DNA from: DATMNI01 sp035570275
GTDB taxonomy: Bacteria > Acidobacteriota > Terriglobia > Bryobacterales > Bryobacteraceae
Assembly (NCBI GenBank): GCA_035570275.1
Contig: DATMNI010000160.1
Coordinates: 1 to 30,901, forward strand
Direction of reading: 5' to 3'
Length of the DNA: 30,901 nt
This document shows positions 23,114-30,371 of this stretch, one piece after another. Below the pieces are notes generated by a model. The model searched no databases. It was given only the letters and a program-made list of their open reading frames with translations, and had not been told where the DNA came from. Made by a program: the position numbers and the translations under genes. The first letter of the stretch is position 1; each line of letters opens with the position of its first letter.

Positions 23114-23161
23114 GCCGGGTGCCCTCGGGGCCAGCCCATCTAACGAGGAGGAGAGAGCGAT

Positions 23162-24052
23162 ATGTATCAATTTTCGAGCGAACTGCATCGGGTCAACGTT
23201 GGACACGCCGAGATGTTAAAGGGCGGCGTGATCATGGACGTCACCAACGCGGAACAGGCCAAGATCGCGGAAGACGCGGGCGCGGAAGCCGTCATGGCTC
23301 TGGAGCGCGTGCCATCGGACATCCGCAAAGAGGGCGGCGTGGCCCGCATGGCCAATATCTCCATCATCGAAGCGATCATGAGGACGGTCAGCATACCGGT
23401 GATGGCCAAGGCGCGCATCGGCCACTTTATGGAAGCGCGCATTCTGGAGGCGCTGGGCGTGGACTATATCGACGAAAGCGAAGTCCTCACTCCCGCCGAC
23501 GAAGAGCACCACATCGATAAGACCGCCTTCAAAGTCCCGTTCGTGTGCGGCGCGCGCAACCTGGGAGAAGCGCTGCGGCGTATCGCCGAGGGGGCGACCA
23601 TGGTGCGCACCAAGGGAGAGGCCGGCTCCGGCAACATCGTCGAAGCCGTCCGTCATATCCGCACAATCATCAAAGAGATGAAGCACCTCACCATCCTGGG
23701 TAAGGAAGAGTTGGTGCACGAGGCCAAGAACCTGGGTGCGCCACTGGAACTGGTGGAGTGGGTGGCGAAGCACGGCAGACTGCCGGTGCCCAACTTCTCT
23801 GCCGGCGGCATCGCGACCCCTGCCGATGCGGCGCTGGTGATGCAATTGGGCGCCGAGGCCGTCTTTGTGGGTTCGGGCATTTTCAAGTCCTCCGACCCGG
23901 CGGCGCGCGCCAACGCCATCGTGAAGGCCGCCAAGAACTACAACAACCCCGAGAAACTGCTGGAAGCCAGCCGCGAGTTGGGCGACGCCATGCCCGGGCT
24001 GGACGTATCCAAGATACCCGAAGGGGAGCTGCTCCAGACGCGAGGCTGGTGA
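23162..24052 (+). CDS. pdxS: Pyridoxal 5'-phosphate synthase subunit PdxS
   Basis: A 296-residue (beta/alpha)8 enzyme that makes PLP from ribose 5-phosphate, glyceraldehyde 3-phosphate and ammonia from PdxT. The length and sequence are fully typical. Key residues visible: Asp26 in VIMDVTN, catalytic Lys83 in MAKARIGHFMEA, the second Lys151 in VRTKGEAGSGNIVEA, and the phosphate-binding FSAGGIATPADA and VFVGSGIFKS. AGGAGG at 23146-23151 is well placed for ATG 23162. The stop is followed by a short repeated junction and then pdxT. Together they form the deoxyxylulose-independent B6 pathway, so the organism does not need pdxJ/pdxA for this step. Confidence 0.98.
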   Translation: MYQFSSELHRVNVGHAEMLKGGVIMDVTNAEQAKIAEDAGAEAVMALERVPSDIRKEGGVARMANISIIEAIMRTVSIPVMAKARIGHFMEARILEALGVDYIDESEVLTPADEEHHIDKTAFKVPFVCGARNLGEALRRIAEGATMVRTKGEAGSGNIVEAVRHIRTIIKEMKHLTILGKEELVHEAKNLGAPLELVEWVAKHGRLPVPNFSAGGIATPADAALVMQLGAEAVFVGSGIFKSSDPAARANAIVKAAKNYNNPEKLLEASRELGDAMPGLDVSKIPEGELLQTRGW

Positions 24053-24086
24053 TCGGAAAAGCCGCGAGGCTGGTGATGAAGAAGGT
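24039..24086 (+). repeat. 24-bp imperfect tandem duplication at the pdxS-pdxT junction
   Basis: CGCGAGGCTGGTGAT begins both units (24039 and 24063). The first holds the last codons and stop of pdxS, the second the start codon of pdxT. The remaining 9 bp of the units are only partly alike. Confidence 0.75.
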
Positions 24087-24687
24087 CGGCATACTCTCGC
24101 TCCAGGGGGATTTCGCGGCGCACGGTGCGGCGGTGGAACGCGCCGGCGCCCAGCCGGTATACGTCCGCGAACGCCCGCAGTTCGAGGAGATCGATGGGCT
24201 CATCATCCCTGGCGGCGAGAGCACCACCATGCTCAAGCTCCTGCATTACGAGGGTCTCTTTGACGACCTGGCGAGGTTTGGCCGCCGCAAACCGATGTTC
24301 GGGACCTGCGCCGGGGCCATTCTGATGGCCAAGGAGGTTTCCCATCCGAGCCAGGAGAGCCTCGGGTTGATCGATATCGCGATCGAGCGCAACGCCTACG
24401 GCCGGCAGATCGATTCGCGGGTCGTGGAGATCGACATGGAACCGGACTTCCAGCAACATAGCTTCTTGGGCAATCCAAACGCCCTGAGCAACACGAAGCC
24501 GAGTAAACTGGAGGCAGTGTTCATCCGAGCGCCCATCATCCGGCACGTTAATGGGACGGTGAAAGTGTTGGCCCGTTACGAGGGCAACGCGGTGCTGATC
24601 GAGCAAGGACCGCACCTGGTGGCTACGTTCCACCCGGAGCTGACGGCGGATTCCCGCGTGCATAAGTTTTTTCTGGAGAAGCTGTGA
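24076..24687 (+). CDS. pdxT: PLP synthase glutaminase subunit PdxT
   Basis: A 203-residue class I glutamine amidotransferase that supplies ammonia to PdxS. The motifs are intact: LSLQGDFAAH at the N-terminus, IIPGGESTT (46-51), nucleophile Cys78 in FGTCAGAILMAK, NAYGRQIDS, FIRAPII, and His186/Glu188 in ATFHPELT. A segment around 122-144 (PDFQQHSFLGNPNALSN) looks longer than in common PdxT proteins, in a surface region. ATG 24076 is chosen because the conserved MKKVGILSLQG starts there; it lies 23 bp after the pdxS stop within a duplicated stretch. The stop TGA (24685-24687) is overlapped by a GTG, the first of three 17-bp repeats leading into the phosphatase gene. Confidence 0.97.
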   Translation: MKKVGILSLQGDFAAHGAAVERAGAQPVYVRERPQFEEIDGLIIPGGESTTMLKLLHYEGLFDDLARFGRRKPMFGTCAGAILMAKEVSHPSQESLGLIDIAIERNAYGRQIDSRVVEIDMEPDFQQHSFLGNPNALSNTKPSKLEAVFIRAPIIRHVNGTVKVLARYEGNAVLIEQGPHLVATFHPELTADSRVHKFFLEKL

Positions 24688-24734
24688 CTGAGAGGCCCAA
24701 GTGACTGTGAGGCCCAAGTGAACGAGAGGCCCAA
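24684..24734 (+). repeat. Three 17-bp repeats between pdxT and the phosphatase gene
   Basis: GTGACTGAGAGGCCCAA (24684), GTGACTGTGAGGCCCAA (24701) and GTGAACGAGAGGCCCAA (24718) are contiguous. The first overlaps the pdxT stop as GTGA; only the third GTG is in frame with the phosphatase. Confidence 0.95.
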
Positions 24735-25173
24735 GAAGCGCGTTCTGTTCGTCTGTTTCGGCAACGCCTGCCGCAGCCAGATGGCGGAAGGTTTCGCGCG
24801 CGCTTTGGGAGCGGACTGCATGGTTCCGGCCAGCGCGGGCGTGTTTCCGGCGCACGGCGTGGCGCTCGACACGGTCCGGGCCATGGACGAAAAGGGCATT
24901 GACCTGCGGCAACACTTCCCCAAGGGAGTGCACCACCTGGACCGGGTGAAGTTCGACGTGGTAGTCAACATGAGCGACAGCTTTCTGCCGGAAGAGGTCG
25001 GCGTGCGCCTGCTGGAGTGGGAGGTGCCCGACCCGGTGGACATGGAGTTCGAGGACCACTGCAAGGTGCGCGACCTGATCGAGCGCAAAGTCATGAGCCT
25101 GATCCTGGAAATGCGCCAGGAACGGGAGGTGACGCAATTCAGAGGGCAGGGTTCGGGGCGGCGCGAGATCTGA
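24718..25173 (+). CDS. Low-molecular-weight phosphotyrosine phosphatase / ArsC-fold protein
   Basis: A 151-residue protein. The P-loop VLFVCFGNACRSQMAEG gives the C-x5-R signature, with Cys13 as nucleophile and Arg19 for phosphate binding. The Asp-Pro general acid is at 105-106 in WEVPDPVDME. This fold is shared by LMW protein tyrosine phosphatases and thioredoxin-type arsenate reductases. No ArsC-type redox Cys pair is obvious, though Cys18 in the loop and Cys34 are present, so phosphatase is the safer reading. Its place behind pdxST raises the possibility of a sugar- or PLP-phosphate substrate, which is inference only. Start GTG 24718 is set by the third 17-bp repeat. Confidence 0.8.
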   Translation: MNERPKKRVLFVCFGNACRSQMAEGFARALGADCMVPASAGVFPAHGVALDTVRAMDEKGIDLRQHFPKGVHHLDRVKFDVVVNMSDSFLPEEVGVRLLEWEVPDPVDMEFEDHCKVRDLIERKVMSLILEMRQEREVTQFRGQGSGRREI

Positions 25174-25204
25174 GCGGGGCCACCTCGATCTGATTCCAGA
25201 GGGG

Positions 25205-25222
25205 AACGCTTCGGCCGTTTTT
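25205..25222 (+). terminator. Possible short terminator after the pdx operon
   Basis: AACGC-TTCG-GCCGTT forms a small stem with a one-base bulge, capped by a UUCG loop and followed by a run of five T. It is short, hence the low confidence. Confidence 0.35.
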
Positions 25223-25245
25223 GCCCCAACCCGGTTCGCAAAGAA

Positions 25246-25752
25246 ATGAGCCAGCTTCGCGAGAAACTCTCCCGCTATTACCTGGCGGAAGGCCTGCAGG
25301 ACGAGATTCGCATTCTTAGCACGGGCGGCGGTTACCTGCTTGGCTTCGAAAGGCGTGGAACCGTCAACCCTGGATTCATCAACCTAAGGAGCGGCAGATC
25401 CTGTTGGCTGGTGCTGCCGTTCCGGTCGAATCCGGAAATGGCGGAACCCGCTGAACAAATGCTCGAGGATCTTCTGATTGGGCTCGATGAGCGGGGCGGG
25501 CACGAACTGGTGACTCCCACGACGGCTCTTGCGTATCGCGGACGCACCGGAGACGTGCGGCAGTTTGCCGCTGAATGCTGCGCTGATTTCGTCGTTGAGG
25601 GAAGCCTGCGACGGCGCCAGGAAGCCATCGAAATCGCGGTGTGGCTGGTAGACGGCCGGAGCGGGCGCAGCCGGCGAGCCAAACGTTTCACTGGTTCCGA
25701 TGCCACCGCTCTGGCGCGGTTGGCGGCTTCGTGGCTGCTGGAAGAAGGGTAG
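25246..25752 (+). CDS. Stand-alone CadC/adenylate-cyclase-type N-terminal plus TolB_N-like domain
   Basis: A 168-residue protein of two short parts. Residues 1-38 (LREKLSRYYLAEGLQDEIRI, then GGGYLLGF) match the linker that, in large adenylate cyclases, TPR proteins and some CadC-like regulators, reads as LR-x-RL-x-YY and ends PKGGYVP. Residues about 50-165 match the FlgO/TolB N-terminal-like domain of the same proteins: CWLVLPFRSN, LVTPTTALAYRGRTGDVRQFAAECCADFVVEGSLRR and IEIAVWLVDGRSGRSRRAKRF. Normally these are parts of proteins over 400 residues with a DNA-binding or kinase domain before and TPRs after; both are missing here. It may be a relic or a small regulator. It lies 72 bp after the phosphatase. 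Confidence 0.65.
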   Translation: MSQLREKLSRYYLAEGLQDEIRILSTGGGYLLGFERRGTVNPGFINLRSGRSCWLVLPFRSNPEMAEPAEQMLEDLLIGLDERGGHELVTPTTALAYRGRTGDVRQFAAECCADFVVEGSLRRRQEAIEIAVWLVDGRSGRSRRAKRFTGSDATALARLAASWLLEEG

Positions 25753-26050
25753 CGGTAAGGCTCCTGGTCAGTTTAGAGAAGCAACCACTCCCTAACGGTC
25801 TTACGCGCGGAAACCAAGTTTCCCGGCAGAGACTAGCCCGGCCGCCGGCGGTCGTGCGAAGTTCCTGACTGGCGGACGGCGCGGCTTGACAAGTTGTTGA
25901 CATCGCACTGACAACCAAGACCTCCCAATGAATCATCCTTGGACCAGCAGCAGTGTTTGAGCGTTCCGTAAGGTGCGCCGGCCTCAAGCGATCACCTGAA
26001 GGCGGCCCTGTTCAGAGGCGCCCGAGATGAAACCCAAGGAGAATTTGAAA
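25753..26050. other. Intergenic leader upstream of the YVTN gene
   Basis: About 300 bp. A perfect inverted repeat GGAAAC-caa-GTTTCC lies near 25810-25824. Two TTGACA hexamers (25886-25891 and 25897-25902) could be -35 boxes, but neither has a good -10 at 16-18 bp. No riboswitch fold was recognised. Confidence 0.4.
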
Positions 26051-28600
26051 ATGTTCCACAAGAAAACCGCGAAAAGGAACGCTATCGGCAGGTTGGCAAC
26101 GCAATTGGCGATCATCGCCACAGGGATGACGGGCGCGTCCCACGCTTGGGCGCAAACGAAGGCATATGTAACGGACACGGGAACCGCGAATCTGGCGACC
26201 GTGATCGACACGGCCCCTAATGTAGTCCTACGGACCATTCCGCTGGCCGGACCGTCAAAAATCGCCATCGGCGCCAATGGAACGAGGGCATATGTCTTGC
26301 AGCCCGGCGCGCTTTCCATGGCCGTCATCGACATCGCCACAGATACTGTGCTCAATACGATCGGCCTCTCGTCCGGCCCTACCGCGCTGGCACTCACGCC
26401 TGACGGACAGACTGCCTACGTGGGCGTGGCGGGCGCGGTGCAGGCGATATCGTTAAGCAGCGGCCTGATGACTGGTTCGATACCAATCAGTGGAACCGTC
26501 AGCGGCCTGGCCGTCACTCCCGATGGAACCCGCTTATACGTCACCGCCGGCGTCGACGCGCTGACGCTGATCACTCAACCGACGGGCCCGGCTCGCCAGG
26601 TCAACGTGATTAACACGGCGACGAATGCGATTGCCGCGACTTTCGTGGTGGCCATGCCGCCAGTGCCGGGGCTGACTGTGGACAGTGGCGCCGTAGGGGT
26701 AGCCGTTTCCCCGAATGGCAAACTGGCCTACATCACCCTCAACGCCATCTATGTTGGCGCTGGTTTCGGCATGGGCGGTGGCGTTGCCGCGGTGGACACG
26801 GCTTCGAACACCGTCCTGCAAGTTGTCGACCTGAAGGCGTTTCCTGGGGAAATCGCGTTTACCCCGGACGGCACCCGCGCTTACGTGGGCATAGCGTCAA
26901 CCTTTGACAACCTGGGCTTCGGGGGCGCCCCGTTCCCGGGAAGCAGCATCGCCGTGGTCGATACCGCCAATCATATGCAGATCGGCAGCATTGCCCTGGG
27001 TGCGGGCGGTCCGGTCGCGTTTATGCAGAACACGGCCGCCGGCATCGCCGTGACTCCGGATCGCAGTGAGATTTACGTGGTCATTCCGCGCCTCGGTTCG
27101 GTGGCGGTAGTGGGGGTGAACACCAACACGATTGGCCAGACGATTGCCGTCTCTGCCAACCCCTACGGCGTGGCGATTGTTCCCGCCAAGGTGCCGCTCG
27201 TCCCTTACCTGATCGACGCGGTGGATGACATCCCCCCAGTTGCTGTTTCTTCGAACGTCGGCCTGGCGATGCTCAATGTGCTGGCGAACGACACCCTGGG
27301 CGCGGCCCAGGCGACACTTTCCAACGTCACGCTGACGCAGGTCTCAAGCACGATTGCCGGCCTTTCTCTCAATGCGGGCACGGGTATCGTTTCCCTGTCG
27401 GCAGGAGCGCCTCTCGGGACCCAGACGTTGGTTTACCAGATCTGCGATAAGAGCCTGGCGGGCAATTGCGGTCAGGCCAATGTCATCGTGACCGTCCGTG
27501 CTCCCTACGCGGTGAAGGCGGTGGACGATTCGGCAAGTTCACTCGTGGGCCGCATAGCCGTCCCGAACGTGTTGAGCAACGACACCTTTAACGGTGGTGC
27601 GGCGACGCTGGCGACGGTCACGCTGTCGGCGCTCTCCTCCTCCAATGCCGGCATCGTCCTCAGTCCCTCAGGCGCCGTCTCCGTCGCCCAGAGCACACCC
27701 GCTGGCGTGCAAACTATGGGGTATCAGATCTGCGAAACGGCCGAGCCCGGCAATTGCGCCACCGCCCTGGTGACGATTCAAGTGCTTCCCTCCGCGATCC
27801 ATGCCGTGAACGATAGCGGCACCATCACCAGAGTCGGCGGTGTAGTGGTTGCCAACGTCCTCGGCAACGATACCTTGAATGGTGCGGTGGCGACGCTCGT
27901 TAACGTGACGCTCACACAAATCTCCACTACCAGTCCCGGTATCACCTTGAACGCTGACGGATCAGTCTCCGTGGCCCCCGCGACGCCTGCCGCAGCTTAT
28001 ACACTCACCTACGGTATTTGCGAAGCGGCCACCCCCGCCAACTGCGTTTCGGCCGTGGTTGCCGTGACGGTTACCCAATACGTGATCATCGCGGTGAACG
28101 ATGCAGCTCCCGGTTTCTCAAATCTAGCCAACACGGCGCTGCGCAGCGTGTTGGAGAACGACACCTTGGGCGGCGCCCTCGCCACGACATCGAACGTCAC
28201 CTTGTCGTTGGTTTCGCTGATCCCGGCAAATCCCCAGATCCAGATGGAGCCCGACGGAGCCATCCAGGTGTTGGGCCCGACCACTGCGGGTCTGTATTCG
28301 CTGGTCTACAAGATCTGCGAAATCGGCAATCCTGGCAACTGCAGTCAGGCCACTGTGTCCATCAGTCTGAAGGTCAATACAACGACGACATTCAAGATCA
28401 GCATCAGCAAGAACGGTAAGGGCACGGTGACCGCGAATCCGGCGGGTTCCAGCTTTGCGGTGGGAACGGTGGTGACGCTGACGGCGACACCCGACCCTGG
28501 TCAGCCTTGGGTCGGCTGGGGTGGAGCTTGCTCGGGGACCGCAACCACGTGCTCCCTGACCATGAGCAGCGACAAGTCTGTGACTGCGAACTTCAGATAG
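26051..28600 (+). CDS. Secreted YVTN beta-propeller protein with Ig-like repeats
   Basis: An 849-residue exported protein. ATG 26051 is preferred to 26027 because AAGGAG (26036-26041) lies 9 bp before it. A signal peptide follows, cleaved near SHAWAQ. The first about 340 mature residues are YVTN/YncE-type propeller blades (AIGANGTRAYVLQPG, ALTPDGQTAYVGV, AVTPDGTRLYVTA, FTPDGTRAYVGI, VTPDRSEIYVVI). Four Ig/cadherin-like repeats of about 96-100 residues come next (from about bases 27209, 27500, 27790 and 28080). Each has NVL-x-NDTL-type motifs and a C-x7-C pair such as ICETAEPGNC, likely a disulfide. The C-terminus is a divergent InlB B-repeat type (GKGTVTANPAGSSFAVG, WVGWGGACSG). The role is unknown, probably surface or adhesion; propeller ligands cannot be predicted. 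Confidence 0.85.
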   Translation: MFHKKTAKRNAIGRLATQLAIIATGMTGASHAWAQTKAYVTDTGTANLATVIDTAPNVVLRTIPLAGPSKIAIGANGTRAYVLQPGALSMAVIDIATDTVLNTIGLSSGPTALALTPDGQTAYVGVAGAVQAISLSSGLMTGSIPISGTVSGLAVTPDGTRLYVTAGVDALTLITQPTGPARQVNVINTATNAIAATFVVAMPPVPGLTVDSGAVGVAVSPNGKLAYITLNAIYVGAGFGMGGGVAAVDTASNTVLQVVDLKAFPGEIAFTPDGTRAYVGIASTFDNLGFGGAPFPGSSIAVVDTANHMQIGSIALGAGGPVAFMQNTAAGIAVTPDRSEIYVVIPRLGSVAVVGVNTNTIGQTIAVSANPYGVAIVPAKVPLVPYLIDAVDDIPPVAVSSNVGLAMLNVLANDTLGAAQATLSNVTLTQVSSTIAGLSLNAGTGIVSLSAGAPLGTQTLVYQICDKSLAGNCGQANVIVTVRAPYAVKAVDDSASSLVGRIAVPNVLSNDTFNGGAATLATVTLSALSSSNAGIVLSPSGAVSVAQSTPAGVQTMGYQICETAEPGNCATALVTIQVLPSAIHAVNDSGTITRVGGVVVANVLGNDTLNGAVATLVNVTLTQISTTSPGITLNADGSVSVAPATPAAAYTLTYGICEAATPANCVSAVVAVTVTQYVIIAVNDAAPGFSNLANTALRSVLENDTLGGALATTSNVTLSLVSLIPANPQIQMEPDGAIQVLGPTTAGLYSLVYKICEIGNPGNCSQATVSISLKVNTTTTFKISISKNGKGTVTANPAGSSFAVGTVVTLTATPDPGQPWVGWGGACSGTATTCSLTMSSDKSVTANFR

Positions 28601-28647
28601 GACCGTCGGCTAGAGCTGGCTATTGGCTAAGATAGAAGAATCCCGGA

Positions 28648-28680
28648 CCCGGAGCTATCCGGCTCCGGGGTTTCTGTTTT
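28648..28680 (+). terminator. Rho-independent terminator of the YVTN gene
   Basis: CCCGGAGC (28648-28655), loop TATCCG, GCTCCGGG (28662-28669), then GTTTCTGTTTT. A perfect 8-bp GC-rich stem with a U-rich tail, 48 bp after the stop. Confidence 0.85.
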
Positions 28681-28689
28681 GGGATGGTT

Positions 28690-28730
28690 GTGGGGCAGAT
28701 TGTTAATCTGCGGCGGATTGTTAATCCGCC
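28690..28730 (-). repeat. Two-hairpin palindromic module, copy 2 (reversed)
   Basis: GTGGGGC, then CAGATT-gtt-AATCTG, then GGCGGATT-gtt-AATCCGCC (28712-28730). This is the reverse orientation of the 3610-3650 module, with the small stem altered but still self-complementary. Confidence 0.75.
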
Positions 28731-28790
28731 TCCGCGATGCGGCAGCGAGCCATTCCGCGTTGGTGGCGATGCAGGTAAGGTCCGGCAGGG

Positions 28791-28862
28791 GGATTGCCAA
28801 TCCGCCGCAGGTTGTCAACCGGGTTGCCAAGCGGTTGTCAACCGGTTGTCAACCTGCCCCAC
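28791..28862 (+). repeat. Two-hairpin palindromic module, copy 3 (expanded)
   Basis: GGATT-gcc-AATCC plus GCC (28791-28806), GC, then several GGTTGtCAACC-type small stems and a final GCCCCAC. The small stem is multiplied (GGTTGTCAACC, CGGTTGTCAACCGG, GGTTGTCAACC). The module ends on the stop codon of the moeB-like gene and faces copy 2. Confidence 0.7.
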
Positions 28863-30370
28863 TAATACTTCGGCACGCTGGGGTCAACCTTATCGCTCCA
28901 CGCCAGAATGCCGCCCACCACGTTCCGCACGTGCTGGAAGCCGTTCTGCTTCAGCACCGCGCAGGCCTTGGCGCTGCGCATGCCGCTGCGGCAGTGAATC
29001 ACGATGTCGGCCTCGGGGTCGAATTCGCCAACGTGCTTGGGGAACTCGCCCAGCGGAATCAGCCTGGCGCCGGGGATGCTGCAGATCTTGTATTCGTGCG
29101 GCTCGCGCACGTCGATCAGCACGAAGTTGTCGCCGCGATCGATCTTCTCTTTGAGTTCAATTACGTCGATTTCGCCTTCGCTCACTTTGGCCTCCTGGTT
29201 TTCACCGATGGTGACGGGCGGAGCCTGCGTCGTTTCGGGCACCCCGCAGAATTGATGATAGTCGATCAGCTTGGTGATGGTGCGGTGCTCGCCGCACATC
29301 GGACATTCGGGATTCTTGCGCAGCTTGAGTTCGCGGAAGCGCATGGCGAGGGCGTCATACAGCAGCAGGCGGCCCACCAGCGACTCGCCGATCCCCAGGA
29401 TCAGCTTCACGGTTTCGGTGGCCTGGATCAGCCCGATGGTGCCCGGCAGAATGCCCAGCACACCGCCTTCGGCGCAGCTTGGAACCAGGCCGGGAGGCGG
29501 CGGTTCTGGGTACAGGCAGCGGTAACAGGGGCCGCCCTCATAGGCAAACACCGTGGCCTGGCCTTCGAACCGGAAGATGGAACCGTAGATGTTCGGCTTG
29601 TTCAGCAGCACGCAGGCGTCGTTGACCAGGTAGCGCGTCGGAAAATTGTCGGTGCCATCCACCACGTAGTCGTAGTCCTTGATGATGTCGAGCGCGTTCT
29701 CGCTGGTCAGCGCCACTTCGTGTTTGGCTATCCGCACGTTGGGATTGATAGCCAGCATCTTTTCGGCCGCCGAATCGATCTTGTTGCGCCCCACGTCCTT
29801 GGTGGAGTGGATCACCTGGCGCTGGAGATTGGTGAAGTCCACCACGTCGAAATCCACCAGGCCGATTTTCCCCACGCCGGCTGCCGCCAGATACAGGCCG
29901 AGCGGCGCGCCCAAACCGCCGGCGCCCACCAGCAGTACCTTGGCGGCCTTGAGTTTCTTCTGACCCTCGATGCCAACCTCCGGGATGATCAGGTGCCGGC
30001 TGTAGCGCATGATCTCGTCGTTCGAAAGCGTGACTTCTTCGGGCGCGGCGTTTTCCGGCGCGCTCACCGGCCGTGCGGCGTTTTCGGAAACCAGGGCCGA
30101 ACCACCGGCGATCGAAGGAACCAGCGAGAGCGTGTCACCATCGCTGACCGCCGTCGCATTCTTTCCGAGGTAGCGGATGTCTTCGTCGTTCAAGTAGACG
30201 TTGACGAAGCTGCGCAGCTTGCCTTCGTCGTTGAAGATCTGTTTACGCAGGTCGGGGTACTGGGTGGTGAGCGCGCTCAGCACCTCACCCACGGTGGCGC
30301 CGCCCGCAACCACCGAATCCTGCTTGCCAGTGAACTGCCGCAAGGGCGTTGGGATAAGAATCTTAGCCAT
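28862..30370 (-). CDS. Fusion: CysO/ThiS-like sulfur carrier + MoeB/ThiF E1-like + rhodanese
   Basis: A 502-residue three-domain protein. Residues 1-90 are a ubiquitin-fold sulfur carrier (VYLNDEDIRYLGKNATAV, DGDTLSLVPSIAGG), with the Gly-Gly that normally ends the carrier at 89-90. A flexible Ala/Pro/Glu linker (91-115) follows. Residues about 116-370 are the adenylating E1-like domain: VGAGGLGAPLG (148-158), DFDVVDFTNLQRQ, VDGTDNFPTRYL, a zinc site CYRC with CPMC, and VPSCAEGGVLG. Residues about 398-502 are a rhodanese with active Cys460 in HCRSGMRSAKAC. Mycobacterial MoeZ has the last two domains and thiocarboxylates CysO; here the carrier is fused in front. The gene lies 1 bp after the JAMM gene. 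A molybdopterin MoaD-MoeB role is less likely given the neighbours. Confidence 0.88.
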   Translation of the reverse strand: MAKILIPTPLRQFTGKQDSVVAGGATVGEVLSALTTQYPDLRKQIFNDEGKLRSFVNVYLNDEDIRYLGKNATAVSDGDTLSLVPSIAGGSALVSENAARPVSAPENAAPEEVTLSNDEIMRYSRHLIIPEVGIEGQKKLKAAKVLLVGAGGLGAPLGLYLAAAGVGKIGLVDFDVVDFTNLQRQVIHSTKDVGRNKIDSAAEKMLAINPNVRIAKHEVALTSENALDIIKDYDYVVDGTDNFPTRYLVNDACVLLNKPNIYGSIFRFEGQATVFAYEGGPCYRCLYPEPPPPGLVPSCAEGGVLGILPGTIGLIQATETVKLILGIGESLVGRLLLYDALAMRFRELKLRKNPECPMCGEHRTITKLIDYHQFCGVPETTQAPPVTIGENQEAKVSEGEIDVIELKEKIDRGDNFVLIDVREPHEYKICSIPGARLIPLGEFPKHVGEFDPEADIVIHCRSGMRSAKACAVLKQNGFQHVRNVVGGILAWSDKVDPSVPKY

Positions 30371-30371
30371 G

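Noticed and set aside
23938..25137. 399-codon minus-strand frame antisense to pdxT and the phosphatase
   Set aside because: Both plus-strand genes have intact catalytic motifs; the minus translation is His/Gln-rich and unlike any family.
25800..26000. Possible cyclic-di-GMP or other riboswitch before the YVTN gene
   Set aside because: The short GGAAAC/GTTTCC hairpin is present, but no conserved riboswitch core could be matched.
28862..30370. Assignment as a molybdopterin-synthase activation protein (MoaD-MoeB)
   Set aside because: Domains alone would allow it, but the rhodanese domain and the adjacent JAMM and cysteine synthase genes fit cysteine synthesis better; no moa or moe genes are near.
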